Positions 50,897 through 60,327 of a stretch of 64,000 nucleotides of DNA are shown here, in pieces. Source of the DNA: Pseudomonas sp. FP2335 (GTDB taxonomy: Bacteria; Pseudomonadota; Gammaproteobacteria; Pseudomonadales; Pseudomonadaceae); NCBI RefSeq assembly GCF_030687535.1, contig NZ_CP117437.1, positions 3,121,501 to 3,185,500 of the forward strand. Direction: 5' to 3'. Position numbers and translations under genes: made by a program. The number at the start of each line of letters is the position of its first letter. The stretch's first letter is position 1. The notes below the pieces were generated by a model. The model searched no databases, was not told the DNA's origin, and was given only the letters and a program-made list of their open reading frames with translations.

Positions 50897-51739
50897 ATGG
50901 CCGAAATCCATCCTTTACACGTCGATCAGTTCGAGTACGACACGCTTGTTCAACCTGCCGTCGCACTGAGGCTGGAAACACAACGCAACGACAGTGAGTC
51001 CGCGGTACACAAGCACCGCAAGGGGCAACTGGTCGTGGCGTATGGCGGTGGCATTGTGTGTACGGGCGAGGACGGCGTGTGGATGGTCCCGTCGGGTTTT
51101 GGCGTGTGGATACCAGGGGGCGTGGCCCACAGCAACCGTGTGACGGCCAACGGGCAGGTGTGCTTTCTGTTCGTAGAGCCCGGCGTTGCGTTACTGCCAG
51201 ACCACTGCTGTACGCTGGCGCTGTCGCCCCTGATCCTCGAGCTGATCCTCCACCTCAGCGACCAGGCCCAGAATTACCCTCCACACTCGCGCACTGCGCG
51301 GCTGGCCAACGTGTTGCTGGAAGAGCTTGAGCTGGCCCCCACCGAACAGCTGTACCTGCCGTTGCCGGCATCAACCGCGCTTCGCACAATCGCTCGGGCG
51401 CTGGCGCAAGACCCAGCCAACCGCGCCACCATGGCGAGCTGGGCGCACCATGTGGCCATGAGTGAACGCTCGCTGTCGCGCCTGGTAAAAGGCGAAACGG
51501 GCCTGACCTTCGGCCAGTGGCGCAAGCAGTGGCAGATCATTGTCGCGCTGCAAAGCCTGGCCGAGGGGTTGTCGGTACAGAGGACGGCCGAAGCCCTCGG
51601 CTACGAGTCAGTCAGCTCGTTTATCTCCATGTTTCGTAAAACCCTGGGCACCTCTCCAGCACGCTACCTGCGCAACACTGCTCTTCCCGCCAAGAACTCC
51701 GGTCATCGCGCTTCTGCCGTTGCGTCTGTTCCCAGGTGA
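50897..51739 (+). CDS. AraC family regulator
   Basis: 280 residues from ATG 50897. N-terminal cupin-like part with the HKHRKGQLVVAYGGGIVCTG motif, then a C-terminal AraC HTH (ATMASWAHHVAMSERSLSRL and RTAEALGYESVSSFISMFRK). Divergent from the efflux operon, which it probably controls. Confidence 0.88.
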   Translation: MAEIHPLHVDQFEYDTLVQPAVALRLETQRNDSESAVHKHRKGQLVVAYGGGIVCTGEDGVWMVPSGFGVWIPGGVAHSNRVTANGQVCFLFVEPGVALLPDHCCTLALSPLILELILHLSDQAQNYPPHSRTARLANVLLEELELAPTEQLYLPLPASTALRTIARALAQDPANRATMASWAHHVAMSERSLSRLVKGETGLTFGQWRKQWQIIVALQSLAEGLSVQRTAEALGYESVSSFISMFRKTLGTSPARYLRNTALPAKNSGHRASAVASVPR

Positions 51740-51911
51740 TCAACCTTACGTCCCACTTTTGACCTTGCTCCAGACCCGCGTACGCACGCGCGCTCATTTG
51801 AGGAGTGGGGAACGTGCACGAAGTCTAGGTTGCGAGGCAGCCGGTGACGATAACCCGCTGTTGTTACCCCGAAAGCGTTAAGCTACGCCCCCCGAGCGAC
51901 GGAGCCCCCGG

Positions 51912-52127
51912 ATGACACAATGGCGAAAACAAGGCACATCGAGCAAGGCGTGGACCTATGCACTCCTGGCCTGCGTGCTCCTGTTTACCTGCTTCACGGG
52001 GGCGATCTGGCCGGACGGCTACACGTCCAATCGCAAGCGGGTGTTCACCCCGGGCTTCCTGGTGGTTTGCACGATGGTGGCGGTGGTTGAGTTGTTAGTG
52101 CTGAACCACTTTTACGGCGTGCGTTAA
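51912..52127 (+). CDS. Small inner-membrane protein, paralog of the prophage protein
   Basis: 71 residues, two spans around a WPDGYTSNRKRVFTPGF loop. Aligns along its whole length with the prophage-encoded protein at 17571-17810 (same WTYALLA start, loop and FYG/YYG end). GGAG lies ahead of the ATG. Function unknown. Confidence 0.7.
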   Translation: MTQWRKQGTSSKAWTYALLACVLLFTCFTGAIWPDGYTSNRKRVFTPGFLVVCTMVAVVELLVLNHFYGVR

Positions 52128-52162
52128 GACCGCTGGGCCGAGCACTCTGATGAAATCCAGCC

Positions 52163-52597
52163 TCAGGCGGTGGTACTGACCAACGTACCCGACGTGTCGC
52201 TACCCTCAGCGGTCACTGCCTGCAACAACGCTGCGGTAGCGGTCTGCAATGCCGCCGTCGTCGCAGCAATCTGCACCTGGGCCGCGGCAACCGCAGCTGC
52301 CTTGGCCTCTTCACTTAGCTTGGCGGACTGGGCTTTTTGCAGCGCCTGCTGCTGGGCCTGAAGTTGCTTTTGCAACTGTTCAATCTGTTTTTTCAGTTGT
52401 TTGACGGTGTCGGACGTTTGCGTCGATGAACTGCCGGAAGCCCCGCCACCTGCAGCAGTTGCGCGTTTGCTGGCACTGGTGGCGGTAGTCGCGGTGGTGC
52501 TGCTCGACGACTCGGCAGTCGTGTCTGCGCTCGCGGGACTGGTGGCCGCTGGCGTGGTAGGGACTGCGCTTGGAACAGTGGCGACATTGACGATCAT
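52163..52597 (-). CDS. FlxA-like coiled-coil protein
   Basis: 144 residues: a Ser/Thr/Ala-rich N-terminus of about 60 residues, then a coiled coil (VKQLKKQIEQLQKQLQAQQQ) and an Ala/Gln-rich helix. Resembles Pseudomonas FlxA-like proteins. No clear ribosome site, so the start is uncertain. Confidence 0.6.
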   Translation of the reverse strand: MIVNVATVPSAVPTTPAATSPASADTTAESSSSTTATTATSASKRATAAGGGASGSSSTQTSDTVKQLKKQIEQLQKQLQAQQQALQKAQSAKLSEEAKAAAVAAAQVQIAATTAALQTATAALLQAVTAEGSDTSGTLVSTTA

Positions 52598-52738
52598 GCT
52601 GAGTACTCGGTTGCGACTGGAAGAGCTGCTGCGGATATTTCAATTTGTTTCTGGGCCCTGCAGGGCAACTTTATACGCCGCACTGCCATCATCACGCCAG
52701 CCCTGTTGGGCTGAACTTGGCGTAAGAAGGCCGTATCT

Positions 52739-52752
52739 CTGATTCAGATCAG
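52739..52752. promoter_or_regulatory. ANR/FNR-like box before the GNAT gene
   Basis: CTGATTCAGATCAG keeps the TGAT-N4-ATCA core and lies 88 bases upstream of the GNAT ATG. Confidence 0.5.
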
Positions 52753-52839
52753 ATTCTTGCCCCGCCGGTGGCGTACAAAAGAAGCGTCTGCAGGGTGTGC
52801 TGTGCGCGCCCGTGTTTTAACCGAACAGAGGGTTTACTC

Positions 52840-53403
52840 ATGCTTAGCGTCAAAGAGCACAACGAACGGGCCGCCACGATCTATGCCACGAGCACCGGCC
52901 AACACTGGATTGAAGCGCTCACGGACGGCCGCCACGTGCTGATCAGGCCCTTGAGCGAAAAGGATCGGGAGCGTGAATACGCTTTCATCAAACACTTGTC
53001 GCCCGAATCGCGGCACATGCGTTTTCTGGGGCAGATCAGCGAGCCGTCCGGGACCTTGCTTAATCAATTGATGGACACCGATAACCGGCTGCGCATGGCC
53101 TACGTGGCGTTGGTGCATGACAATGGTCAACTGATCGAGATCGGTGTAAGCCGCTATGCCGCCACCGGCGAGCATGAATGTGAGTGTGCCGTGACCGTCG
53201 CGGATGAATGGACGCATCTGGGGTTGGGGACGTTGCTGATGAAGCACCTGATCAAGGCGGCGCACAACAATGGTATGCGCCGGATGTATTCAGTCGATGC
53301 CGCCAGCAATGCGCCCATGCGCGACCTGGCCCAGGCGCTGGGCTTTGCGCGGCACGCTGATCCTGCAGACCCCCACCAGGTGATTCACAGCCTACGCTTG
53401 TAA
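52840..53403 (+). CDS. GNAT family N-acetyltransferase
   Basis: 187 residues from ATG 52840. The GNAT core is visible: LIRPLSEKDREREYAFIKHL, an acceptor strand around AYVALV, and the acetyl-CoA pocket region AVTVADEWTHLGLGTLLMKH. Similar genes appear in ANR-regulated Pseudomonas clusters, and a box lies upstream. Confidence 0.8.
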   Translation: MLSVKEHNERAATIYATSTGQHWIEALTDGRHVLIRPLSEKDREREYAFIKHLSPESRHMRFLGQISEPSGTLLNQLMDTDNRLRMAYVALVHDNGQLIEIGVSRYAATGEHECECAVTVADEWTHLGLGTLLMKHLIKAAHNNGMRRMYSVDAASNAPMRDLAQALGFARHADPADPHQVIHSLRL

Positions 53404-53409
53404 CGTCTG

Positions 53410-53429
53410 GCCCCGACGAGCGTCGGGGC
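53410..53429. terminator. Hairpin between convergent genes
   Basis: GCCCCGAC/GTCGGGGC stem with a GAGC loop, no clear T-run. Lies between the converging GNAT and stress-protein genes. Confidence 0.5.
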
Positions 53430-53447
53430 GCTCGCCGGCTGCGGCCG

Positions 53448-54365
53448 CTATAGCCCCCGGCCCGGCTTGATCGCCAACAGGCTACAAGGCGCACGGTGCA
53501 GGAGCTGTTCGGCAGTGGTGCCCAACAGTTTGCTCAGCCCTTTGTGTTGCACCGTACCCGCCACAATTACATCGACTTGGTGTTGTTCGACGAATTGGCA
53601 AATGACCGGCACCGGCACACCCTCGATGAAGTGACGGCAGTCGGCCGCAACGCCATGGCGCTCGGCTATCGCCGCGAACGCTTCACGCTGTGCCACGCCC
53701 TCGGCTTCGTAAATGCCGGTGGCCAGGGGTAAGGCGCCGAAGCCCATGTCCATCGTGTACGCAGCCGTCCAGTCGTACGCATGCAGCACTTCAACCTGAG
53801 CATTGCAGACCTCGGCCAGTTTCGACGCGGCGGCGAGAATCTGATCGTTGAATACCAGGTCCTGGTCTTCGCTGCGCAACACATCAATGATCGCCAGGAT
53901 ACGACGGGGGTGCGGGTTCTGGGCGTTGGTCACCAGGTGCACCGGGACCGGGCAATCCCGCAACAGTTGCCAGTCCAGTGGGGTGTAGAACACCCGTTTC
54001 AGCACCGACTCCTCGCGGGCATCCTTGATGATCATCGTCAGCGGCATTTCCTTGATGAAGTGCAGGATCTCCGCATACGGATCGCGCACCCACACCACCT
54101 CGCTGGTGACCGTGACACCGTATTCGCGCATCCGGCTCGCCTGTTCTTCAAGCCAGTGGCGGTGCTTTTCCAGATACGCATCGCGGACCGCGGCGATCTG
54201 TTCGGGCGCGAACAGGTCGGCCACCGCCAGCGCCTGTAAATAATCAAACGCCACGATATGCAGGGGTTGTCGCAAGGCTTGCGCCAACGCCGCTGCACGT
54301 TCGAAGGCCGGCGTATGGGTCATGGCTGACGGGGCGATCAAGAGTAAACGCGGTATCTGTGACAT
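53448..54365 (-). CDS. Universal stress protein, two UspA domains
   Basis: 305 residues from ATG 54365 (strong GAGGTG site). Domain 1 about 1-150; domain 2 about 155-305 with the VIVAGTVQHKGLSKLLGTTA motif near the end. Resembles the ANR-dependent tandem Usp proteins that help survival without oxygen. About 50% similar by eye to the one at 60486. Confidence 0.85.
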   Translation of the reverse strand: MSQIPRLLLIAPSAMTHTPAFERAAALAQALRQPLHIVAFDYLQALAVADLFAPEQIAAVRDAYLEKHRHWLEEQASRMREYGVTVTSEVVWVRDPYAEILHFIKEMPLTMIIKDAREESVLKRVFYTPLDWQLLRDCPVPVHLVTNAQNPHPRRILAIIDVLRSEDQDLVFNDQILAAASKLAEVCNAQVEVLHAYDWTAAYTMDMGFGALPLATGIYEAEGVAQREAFAAIAERHGVAADCRHFIEGVPVPVICQFVEQHQVDVIVAGTVQHKGLSKLLGTTAEQLLHRAPCSLLAIKPGRGL

Positions 54366-54433
54366 GGTGCACCTCGGCACTTGAGCGATGGCTGGGAATA
54401 CTCCAAGGCTGATCCCCTCGCCCGACGACCCAC

Positions 54434-54447
54434 TTGATCTTTGTCAG
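54434..54447. promoter_or_regulatory. ANR/FNR-like box before the minus-strand Usp
   Basis: TTGATCTTTGTCAG, one perfect half-site and one partial, about 70 bases before the ATG at 54365. Read from the other strand it matches the box at 60404 almost exactly. Confidence 0.55.
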
Positions 54448-54466
54448 TCATCGGGCAAATCATCGT

Positions 54467-55705
54467 TCAATGCACCAGCAGCGCGACCCACATGGCCGAG
54501 GTCAGCAGAATCTGCCCGGGGATGACATACGTGGCAAAGCGTCGCCCACCGCTGATCCAGGCCAACAGGCATTTGCTCAGCGCATTGCTGCTGACCGCCA
54601 ACAGCACGGGCGGGGCAACGGCGCTATAGGCCAGGTGCCCGCCTTTGGCCAGCGAGGCAATCGAGGCCGTGGACGAATGGGCGTCGGCGAAGCCGCTGAA
54701 GATGGCCGTGAGCATCACGCCCGCCTGACCAAAACGATCAAGCATCAGTGACGATAAAAACGTCATTCCGGCCATGGTCAACGTGACCGCCAGCGCAAGT
54801 TTGAGGTTGAACGCACCGCCGACCTTGATCGGCCGGCTGGCGATACCCGCGGTTTTCGGGAAGAGCAGGCAAGCGCTGAACAGCAGCGTGACGCCAAGCC
54901 CGGCCAGCAGCGGCCCCCACACGTACGGCAACAAGGCGGTATCGACCGCGCCGAGGATCAGCGCAACCTGGGCCACCGTGGCCAGATTCGACAGAATGGC
55001 CGCCGCACTCAATACCTTGAGGTTATCCGGCTCTTTGCGCGCAATGTGCCCCATCGCCGCGATGGTCATGGTGCTGGAAGCAAAGCCGGAGGCGATGGCG
55101 CTGACGACATAGCCGTAGCGAACACCCAACGTGCGCACGGCGATATGGCCAATGGCCCCCACCGCCATCAGCATCACGGTCAATGTGCACAGGGTGCGCA
55201 AGTTGAGCGCCGAGTAGGGACCGATGAAGCGATCAGGGGTCAGCGGCAACACCACCAGCGCAGCGATCAGCAACACCAGGCCGTCGCGCATCTCGGCTTC
55301 GGTCAACTGGCTACGGGCAAAGTGATGGAGTTTCTCTCGGTAAGCCAGCAACCCAGCCATCACCACGCCAATGGCAATCGCCTGTTCCGGTGCTGTACCG
55401 CACAGTGCGCCAAGTAACAACACAGTGAGCAAGGCCACTTCGCTGGTCACGCCCGGATCGCTGCCCAGGCTGCGCCAATAGGCCACACTGACCAGCAATG
55501 CCAGGCAGCCGCCCATGATCCCCAGCAATAGCGCTCCGCCAACCTGCATCGCCACGTAACCCAGCAAAGCTGTGATCGCAAACGTGCGCAACCCGGCACA
55601 GGCACGGCTGTCGCCCCGACCTTTATGCCGTTCACGCTCAAGACCGATCAACAGCCCGATCCCCAGCGCCGCGGCGGCGCCCGCCAGCCCCGGTGTTTCA
55701 TGCAT
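54467..55705 (-). CDS. MgtC/SapB and DUF4010 membrane protein
   Basis: 412 residues from ATG 55705 (MHETPGLAGAAAALGIG). The N-terminal MgtC-like part has GIGLLIGLERERHKGRGD and AGLRTFAITALLGYVAMQVG; about eight more spans belong to DUF4010. Inner-membrane protein of unknown substrate, perhaps involved in magnesium or pH stress. Confidence 0.8.
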   Translation of the reverse strand: MHETPGLAGAAAALGIGLLIGLERERHKGRGDSRACAGLRTFAITALLGYVAMQVGGALLLGIMGGCLALLVSVAYWRSLGSDPGVTSEVALLTVLLLGALCGTAPEQAIAIGVVMAGLLAYREKLHHFARSQLTEAEMRDGLVLLIAALVVLPLTPDRFIGPYSALNLRTLCTLTVMLMAVGAIGHIAVRTLGVRYGYVVSAIASGFASSTMTIAAMGHIARKEPDNLKVLSAAAILSNLATVAQVALILGAVDTALLPYVWGPLLAGLGVTLLFSACLLFPKTAGIASRPIKVGGAFNLKLALAVTLTMAGMTFLSSLMLDRFGQAGVMLTAIFSGFADAHSSTASIASLAKGGHLAYSAVAPPVLLAVSSNALSKCLLAWISGGRRFATYVIPGQILLTSAMWVALLVH

Positions 55706-55893
55706 GGCGGCGCAACCCCGGCGGTTGCGTCGGGCCGGGCGTGGCATTGGCCGAAAACCGTCTGCGCGGCGTCCTGGTTATCAACATTCACCTCCGGCTG
55801 ATGCTCGTGTCTGGCCCATATTCAGGGCGCCCAAGACGTTTGCTGCAAGGCTCTCCCGCTGATCCAGACTGCGCCGGGCGACGTTGCCGGGAG

Positions 55894-56000
55894 TTGATCA
55901 TGATCAACAATCCGGGTGGGACACCCTCACGCCCTGGATGACGACGTGCGTCGCGGCGGCCCGAAAACACGGCGTGTTTACACTTTCTGACTTAAATCAA
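55894..56000. promoter_or_regulatory. Two ANR/FNR-like boxes between mgtC-like and APC genes
   Basis: 55894-55907 is a perfect TTGATCATGATCAA; 55987-56000 is CTGACTTAAATCAA. They lie in the middle of the 386-base divergent spacer, which otherwise shows no gene that I would defend. The perfect box could serve both directions. Confidence 0.65.
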
Positions 56001-56091
56001 ACGATGGCTGAGGGTTCACGGGGACATTGGAGCCAGCATTCACACCACCCTACGCGGTGAGTGTAGAAACCCTCGTTTCGTGGAGGCTTCT

Positions 56092-57582
56092 ATGACTACG
56101 CACCTGCAAGACACCCACTCAACCCTTCCTCCCGCAGGGCAACCCATCGCAGGCAGTTTGCAAAGAGCCGACTCCCGGCGGCTCTCCCTGAGCCTGCTGG
56201 TGGCCCTCGTGATCGGTTCGATGATTGGCAGCGGCATTTTCAGCCTGCCGCAGAACATGGCCGCCCATGCGGGTGCCGGAGCGATCCTGATAGGTTGGGT
56301 GATCACCGGCATCGGCATGCTTTCGTTGGCGTTGGTTTATCAAACCTTGTCCAACCGCCAGCCGGCGCTGGACAACGGCGTATTCGCCTACGCCCGGGTC
56401 TTGGGGGGCGAGTTCCTCGGGTTCAATTCCGCCTGGGGCTACTGGATCAGTGCCTGGATCGGCAACGTCAGCTACCTGGTGATTCTGTTTGCAGCCTTGA
56501 GTTACTTCTTCCCGATGTTCGGCGAAGGCAATAACGCCGCCGCCGTTGCCGGCGCCTCGATACTGCTGTGGTCGCTGCATTGGATGATTTTACGAGGCAT
56601 GCGCACCGCGGCCCGCGCCAATGCACTGACGACGCTGGCCAAAATCGTGCCCTTGTTGCTGTTCATCGGCCTGGTGATCGTGGCCTTCCGGCGTGAAACC
56701 TTCGCCGTCGGCTTCTGGGGCTCGCCTGATTTGGGCAGCACCCTCGATCAAGTCAAAAGCACCATGCTGGTGACCGTTTGGGTGTTCATCGGGATCGAAG
56801 GGGCCAACGTTTTCTCGGCGCGTGCGGCCGAACGCAAAAATGTCGGGCGTGCCACCGTGATCGGGTTCGTCATCACCTTGTTGCTGTTGATTGCGGTGTC
56901 CCTGTTGTCACTGGGCATCCTCAAGCAACCCGAACTGGCGACCTTGAAGAACCCATCCATGGCCGGTGTGCTTGAGGCTGCGACCGGCCCTTGGGGCGCG
57001 GTGTTGATCAGCATCGGCTTGATCATCTCGGTGGGAGGTGCACTGCTCGCCTGGACGCTGTTGGCCGCCGAGTCGGTCTTCACGCCGGCCAAAGAGAACG
57101 TCATGCCTGGGATGCTGGCAACGGAAAACGTGCACGGTGTGCCCAGCCATGCGCTGTGGATCACCAACGGCTGCATTCAGCTGTTTCTGTTGCTCACGCT
57201 TTACTCAAGCGCCAGCTATCTCGCGCTGATTTCCCTGGCGACCTCAATGATTCTGCTGCCGTACCTGTTCAGCGGCCTCTATGCCTTGAAACTGGCCTGG
57301 CAAGGCCTGACGTACGAGGGCCATCCTGGTCTGCGAGCCCGTGACGCGGGCATTGCCTTGGTAGCCACGGTGTATTGCGTGTGGCTGCTGTATGCCGCCG
57401 GCCCCAAATACATGCTGCTCAGTGCCTTGCTGTACGCGCCAGGCTCATTGATTTATCTGGCCAGCATGAAAGCCCGTCAGGGCCAACCCCTCAACGGCGC
57501 CGAAACGGGCCTGTTGATCATCATCTGGGCCGCCGCGGCCTTTGCCGGCCGCATGTTGTGGACGGGGGCACTGACCTTGTGA
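56092..57582 (+). CDS. APC family basic amino acid antiporter (ArcD-like)
   Basis: 496 residues, 12 spans. Starts with the APC motif LVIGSMIGSGIFSLPQN; the IGIEGANVFSARAAERKNVG region is typical of basic amino acid/polyamine antiporters. Arginine:ornithine exchange would fit a low-oxygen setting. GGAGG precedes the ATG at 56092. Confidence 0.85.
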   Translation: MTTHLQDTHSTLPPAGQPIAGSLQRADSRRLSLSLLVALVIGSMIGSGIFSLPQNMAAHAGAGAILIGWVITGIGMLSLALVYQTLSNRQPALDNGVFAYARVLGGEFLGFNSAWGYWISAWIGNVSYLVILFAALSYFFPMFGEGNNAAAVAGASILLWSLHWMILRGMRTAARANALTTLAKIVPLLLFIGLVIVAFRRETFAVGFWGSPDLGSTLDQVKSTMLVTVWVFIGIEGANVFSARAAERKNVGRATVIGFVITLLLLIAVSLLSLGILKQPELATLKNPSMAGVLEAATGPWGAVLISIGLIISVGGALLAWTLLAAESVFTPAKENVMPGMLATENVHGVPSHALWITNGCIQLFLLLTLYSSASYLALISLATSMILLPYLFSGLYALKLAWQGLTYEGHPGLRARDAGIALVATVYCVWLLYAAGPKYMLLSALLYAPGSLIYLASMKARQGQPLNGAETGLLIIIWAAAAFAGRMLWTGALTL

Positions 57583-57669
57583 GGAGCGCGCTCACACCGT
57601 GTTTTTTTCAGGGCGGCCTGGCGTACCGGGAATGTGCCGCCTGCCCTTCACCCAAGAGGAGTCGTCAAG

Positions 57670-58212
57670 ATGAGCAATTCCGAGAAAAAAATGCCGATCC
57701 CGACCGAGGCCAAGTCGAATCAGCATCCCTTGTCGTCAGACCTGTGGCAGCCCTTTGAAAAACTCCGGCAGCAGGTCGATCACCTGTTTGACGATTTCAA
57801 TCGCGGTTCAGGGCTGTCGCCCTTCAGTCGCGGTTTGTTTGATCTCGAACCGCTGTGGCGGCACGAACGGATCGGCCAGCGCCGGCCCGCCGTGGACATC
57901 ACCGAGAAGGACAAAAGCTTTGAAATCAGCGCCGAACTGCCCGGCATGGATCAGAAGAGCATCGAGCTCAAGCTGTCCAACGGCAACCTGATCATTAAGG
58001 GGGAAAAGAAAGCGCAGAAGGTTGAAAAAAACAAAGGCTACCACCTCAGCGAGCGTCACTACGGCGCCTTTGAACGGGTATTCAGCCTGCCCAAAGGCGT
58101 GGATGCCGAGAAGATCGAAGCCAGCTTCAGCAATGGCGTACTGAACATCTCGTTGCCCAAGAAGCCCGAAGCCATGAAGGCGGACAAGGTCGTACCCATC
58201 AAGGCCGACTGA
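57670..58212 (+). CDS. Small heat shock protein Hsp20
   Basis: 180 residues from ATG 57670. Alpha-crystallin domain from about 75 to 165 (PAVDITEKDKSFEISAELPG and the LKLSNGNLIIKGEKK, GVLNISLPK blocks). An ATP-independent chaperone that holds unfolding proteins. A GAGGAG site precedes it. Confidence 0.9.
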   Translation: MSNSEKKMPIPTEAKSNQHPLSSDLWQPFEKLRQQVDHLFDDFNRGSGLSPFSRGLFDLEPLWRHERIGQRRPAVDITEKDKSFEISAELPGMDQKSIELKLSNGNLIIKGEKKAQKVEKNKGYHLSERHYGAFERVFSLPKGVDAEKIEASFSNGVLNISLPKKPEAMKADKVVPIKAD

Positions 58213-58227
58213 GGCTTGGCCCACTTG

Positions 58228-58258
58228 CCCCTGCCGGAATAACGACAGGGGTTTTCTT
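58228..58258 (+). terminator. Rho-independent terminator after hsp20
   Basis: CCCCTG/CAGGGG stem with a 12-base loop followed by TTTTCTTTG. Confidence 0.7.
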
Positions 58259-58391
58259 TGATGACAGGGTTCACGTCATCACCGGAGGACCGTTCGTCGC
58301 TTTTTATTGAATTAAATTGAACCAAACGAACGTATAAACTTTTGCGCCGCTACTCTTAACTGACTTTTACAGGGAGGGCGCAAGGTCAGCC

Positions 58392-59129
58392 ATGTCTGAA
58401 GTCAACTATCAGCGCCGCTCCGTCAAGGCGGCCTGCGCCAATTGCGGCGTGCTGGAGTTGTGCCTGCCGCTCGGGCTTACAGGGCAAGAGGTCGAACGCC
58501 TGGACCAAATGATCTTGCAGCGCATCAAGGTCAAAAAAGGCAATGCACTGTATCGCACCAGCGATCCATTCAGTGCGCTGTACGCAGTGCGCATCGGCTC
58601 CTTCAAAACCACCGTACTCACGGTTGATGGTCGCGAGCAGGTCACGGGCTTCCAGATTTGCGGCGAGATGCTCGGCCTGGATGCCATCAGCAGTGGTGCA
58701 CACGCCGGAAATGCCTTTGCCTTGGAGGACAGTGAGGTCTGCCCTATTCATTACCGGCATCTGGAGCGACTCGCGCGGGACCTGCCTTCGCTGCAACAAA
58801 ACCTGAACAAGATCTTCAGCCGCGAAATCGTTCGCGATCACGAGGTGCTGATGATGCTGGGCAACATGAGTTCAGATGAACGCCTCGGCGCTTTTCTGCT
58901 GAACCTGTCGCAACGCTTGAGTATGCGCGGGTACTCGTCCAGCCATTTTGTGCTGAAAATGTATCGGGAGGACATCGGCTCCTACCTGGGCCTGCGCCTC
59001 GAAACCATCTGCCGGAGCATCGCTCACCTGCGTGAACTGGGACTGGTGGAAATAAGCGGGCGCGAGGTCAATATCCAGAATATGGAGGGGCTCAGACAAC
59101 TGATCACAGGCTGCCATCATCTGCGCTGA
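58392..59129 (+). CDS. Crp/Fnr family regulator, ANR-type with Fe-S cysteines
   Basis: 245 residues. Cys15, 18, 24 and 117 align with the four [4Fe-4S] ligands of FNR (20, 23, 29, 122; constant offset 5). The cyclic-nucleotide-like domain is about 30-140; HTH near 200 has LRLETICRSIAHL, where FNR has ETISR, so the recognition Ser is Cys. Oxygen-sensing activator, probably a paralog of the main Anr. Confidence 0.88.
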   Translation: MSEVNYQRRSVKAACANCGVLELCLPLGLTGQEVERLDQMILQRIKVKKGNALYRTSDPFSALYAVRIGSFKTTVLTVDGREQVTGFQICGEMLGLDAISSGAHAGNAFALEDSEVCPIHYRHLERLARDLPSLQQNLNKIFSREIVRDHEVLMMLGNMSSDERLGAFLLNLSQRLSMRGYSSSHFVLKMYREDIGSYLGLRLETICRSIAHLRELGLVEISGREVNIQNMEGLRQLITGCHHLR

Positions 59130-59193
59130 CAGCCGATGCGGCTCACTCAACGACGCAATCGAGTGAACCGCACGTCGATGCCACGCCCCCGGT

Positions 59194-60267
59194 TCACGGC
59201 GTGATTGCAACTTTCATGACCCCGTCCCGCTGGTGTGCAAACAGGTCGTAGGCCGCTTCAATGTCGTCGAGACGGAATCGGTGAGTGACCAGCGGCGACA
59301 GATCCACCAACCCGCTACGCACGACGGCCATCAAGCGGCGCATACGTTCCTTGCCGCCAGGGCACAGCGTCGTAACGATGCTGTAATCGCCCAGCCCTGC
59401 CGCAAAGGCATCGAGCGGTATGTGCAGGTCTTTGGAATACACGCCCAGGCTCGACAGGCGACCACCGGGACGCAACACGCGCAACGCCGATTCAAAGGTG
59501 CCCTGGGTACCGAGCGCTTCGATCGACACATCCACCCCGCGCCCGTCGGTCAGGGCCATGATCTGTTCGACCACATCGCCGTCCTTGAAGTTGACCACAT
59601 GGGTAGCCCCCAATCCACGCGCCACCGTCATGCGCTCGGCCACGGCATCCACACCTATGATGGTGCTGGCGCCTTTGAGCCGGGCACCGGCAATTGCACA
59701 CAAGCCAATCGGCCCCAGGGCAAATACGGCTACGGTATCGCCGATCTTCACTTCACCGCGCTCGGCGCCGGAAAAGCCGGTGGACATGATGTCCGGGCAC
59801 ATAAGCACCTGTTCATCACTCAGGCCGTCGGGAATCGGGCACAGGTTGGCCAACGCATCAGGCACCAGCACATATTCAGCCTGGCAGCCGTCGATGGTGT
59901 TGCCGAACTTCCAGCCGCCGATAGCCCGAAAACCATGGCGAGTATCCGGGCCATCCTGGGAACCACAGCCACACAGGCAGGCGTAACTCTGGCCGCTGGG
60001 GGTGATGGCGCCGGCAATCACGCGCTGCCCTTCCACAAACCCACGCACCTGGGACCCCAGCCGCTCGATGATGCCCACCGGCTCGTGACCCACCGTCAGG
60101 CCCTTGGCCACCGGGTATTCGCCTCGCAGGATATGCACATCCGTACCGCAGATGGTGGTGGTGGTTATTCGAATCAATGCGTCCAGCGGGCCGACTTCCG
60201 GAATCGGCTTGTCTTCGAGCACGATGCGATTGTTTTCGACGAATATCGCCGCTTTCATAGTGGCCAT
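59194..60267 (-). CDS. Zinc-dependent alcohol dehydrogenase
   Basis: 357 residues from ATG 60267 (AGGAG site). Catalytic zinc ligands: Cys in TICGTDVH (about 40), GHEPVG (about 63) and downstream acid; structural-zinc-like CLCGCG region (about 100); cofactor-binding GPIGLCAIAG (about 180). Likely reduces aldehydes or oxidises alcohols during fermentation. ANR boxes lie upstream. Confidence 0.88.
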   Translation of the reverse strand: MATMKAAIFVENNRIVLEDKPIPEVGPLDALIRITTTTICGTDVHILRGEYPVAKGLTVGHEPVGIIERLGSQVRGFVEGQRVIAGAITPSGQSYACLCGCGSQDGPDTRHGFRAIGGWKFGNTIDGCQAEYVLVPDALANLCPIPDGLSDEQVLMCPDIMSTGFSGAERGEVKIGDTVAVFALGPIGLCAIAGARLKGASTIIGVDAVAERMTVARGLGATHVVNFKDGDVVEQIMALTDGRGVDVSIEALGTQGTFESALRVLRPGGRLSSLGVYSKDLHIPLDAFAAGLGDYSIVTTLCPGGKERMRRLMAVVRSGLVDLSPLVTHRFRLDDIEAAYDLFAHQRDGVMKVAITP

Positions 60268-60327
60268 TACCTTCTCCTGGTGGGTTCGACGCTTGGCCCA
60301 GGCTGCACCGGACTGCGTGGCCCGGGT

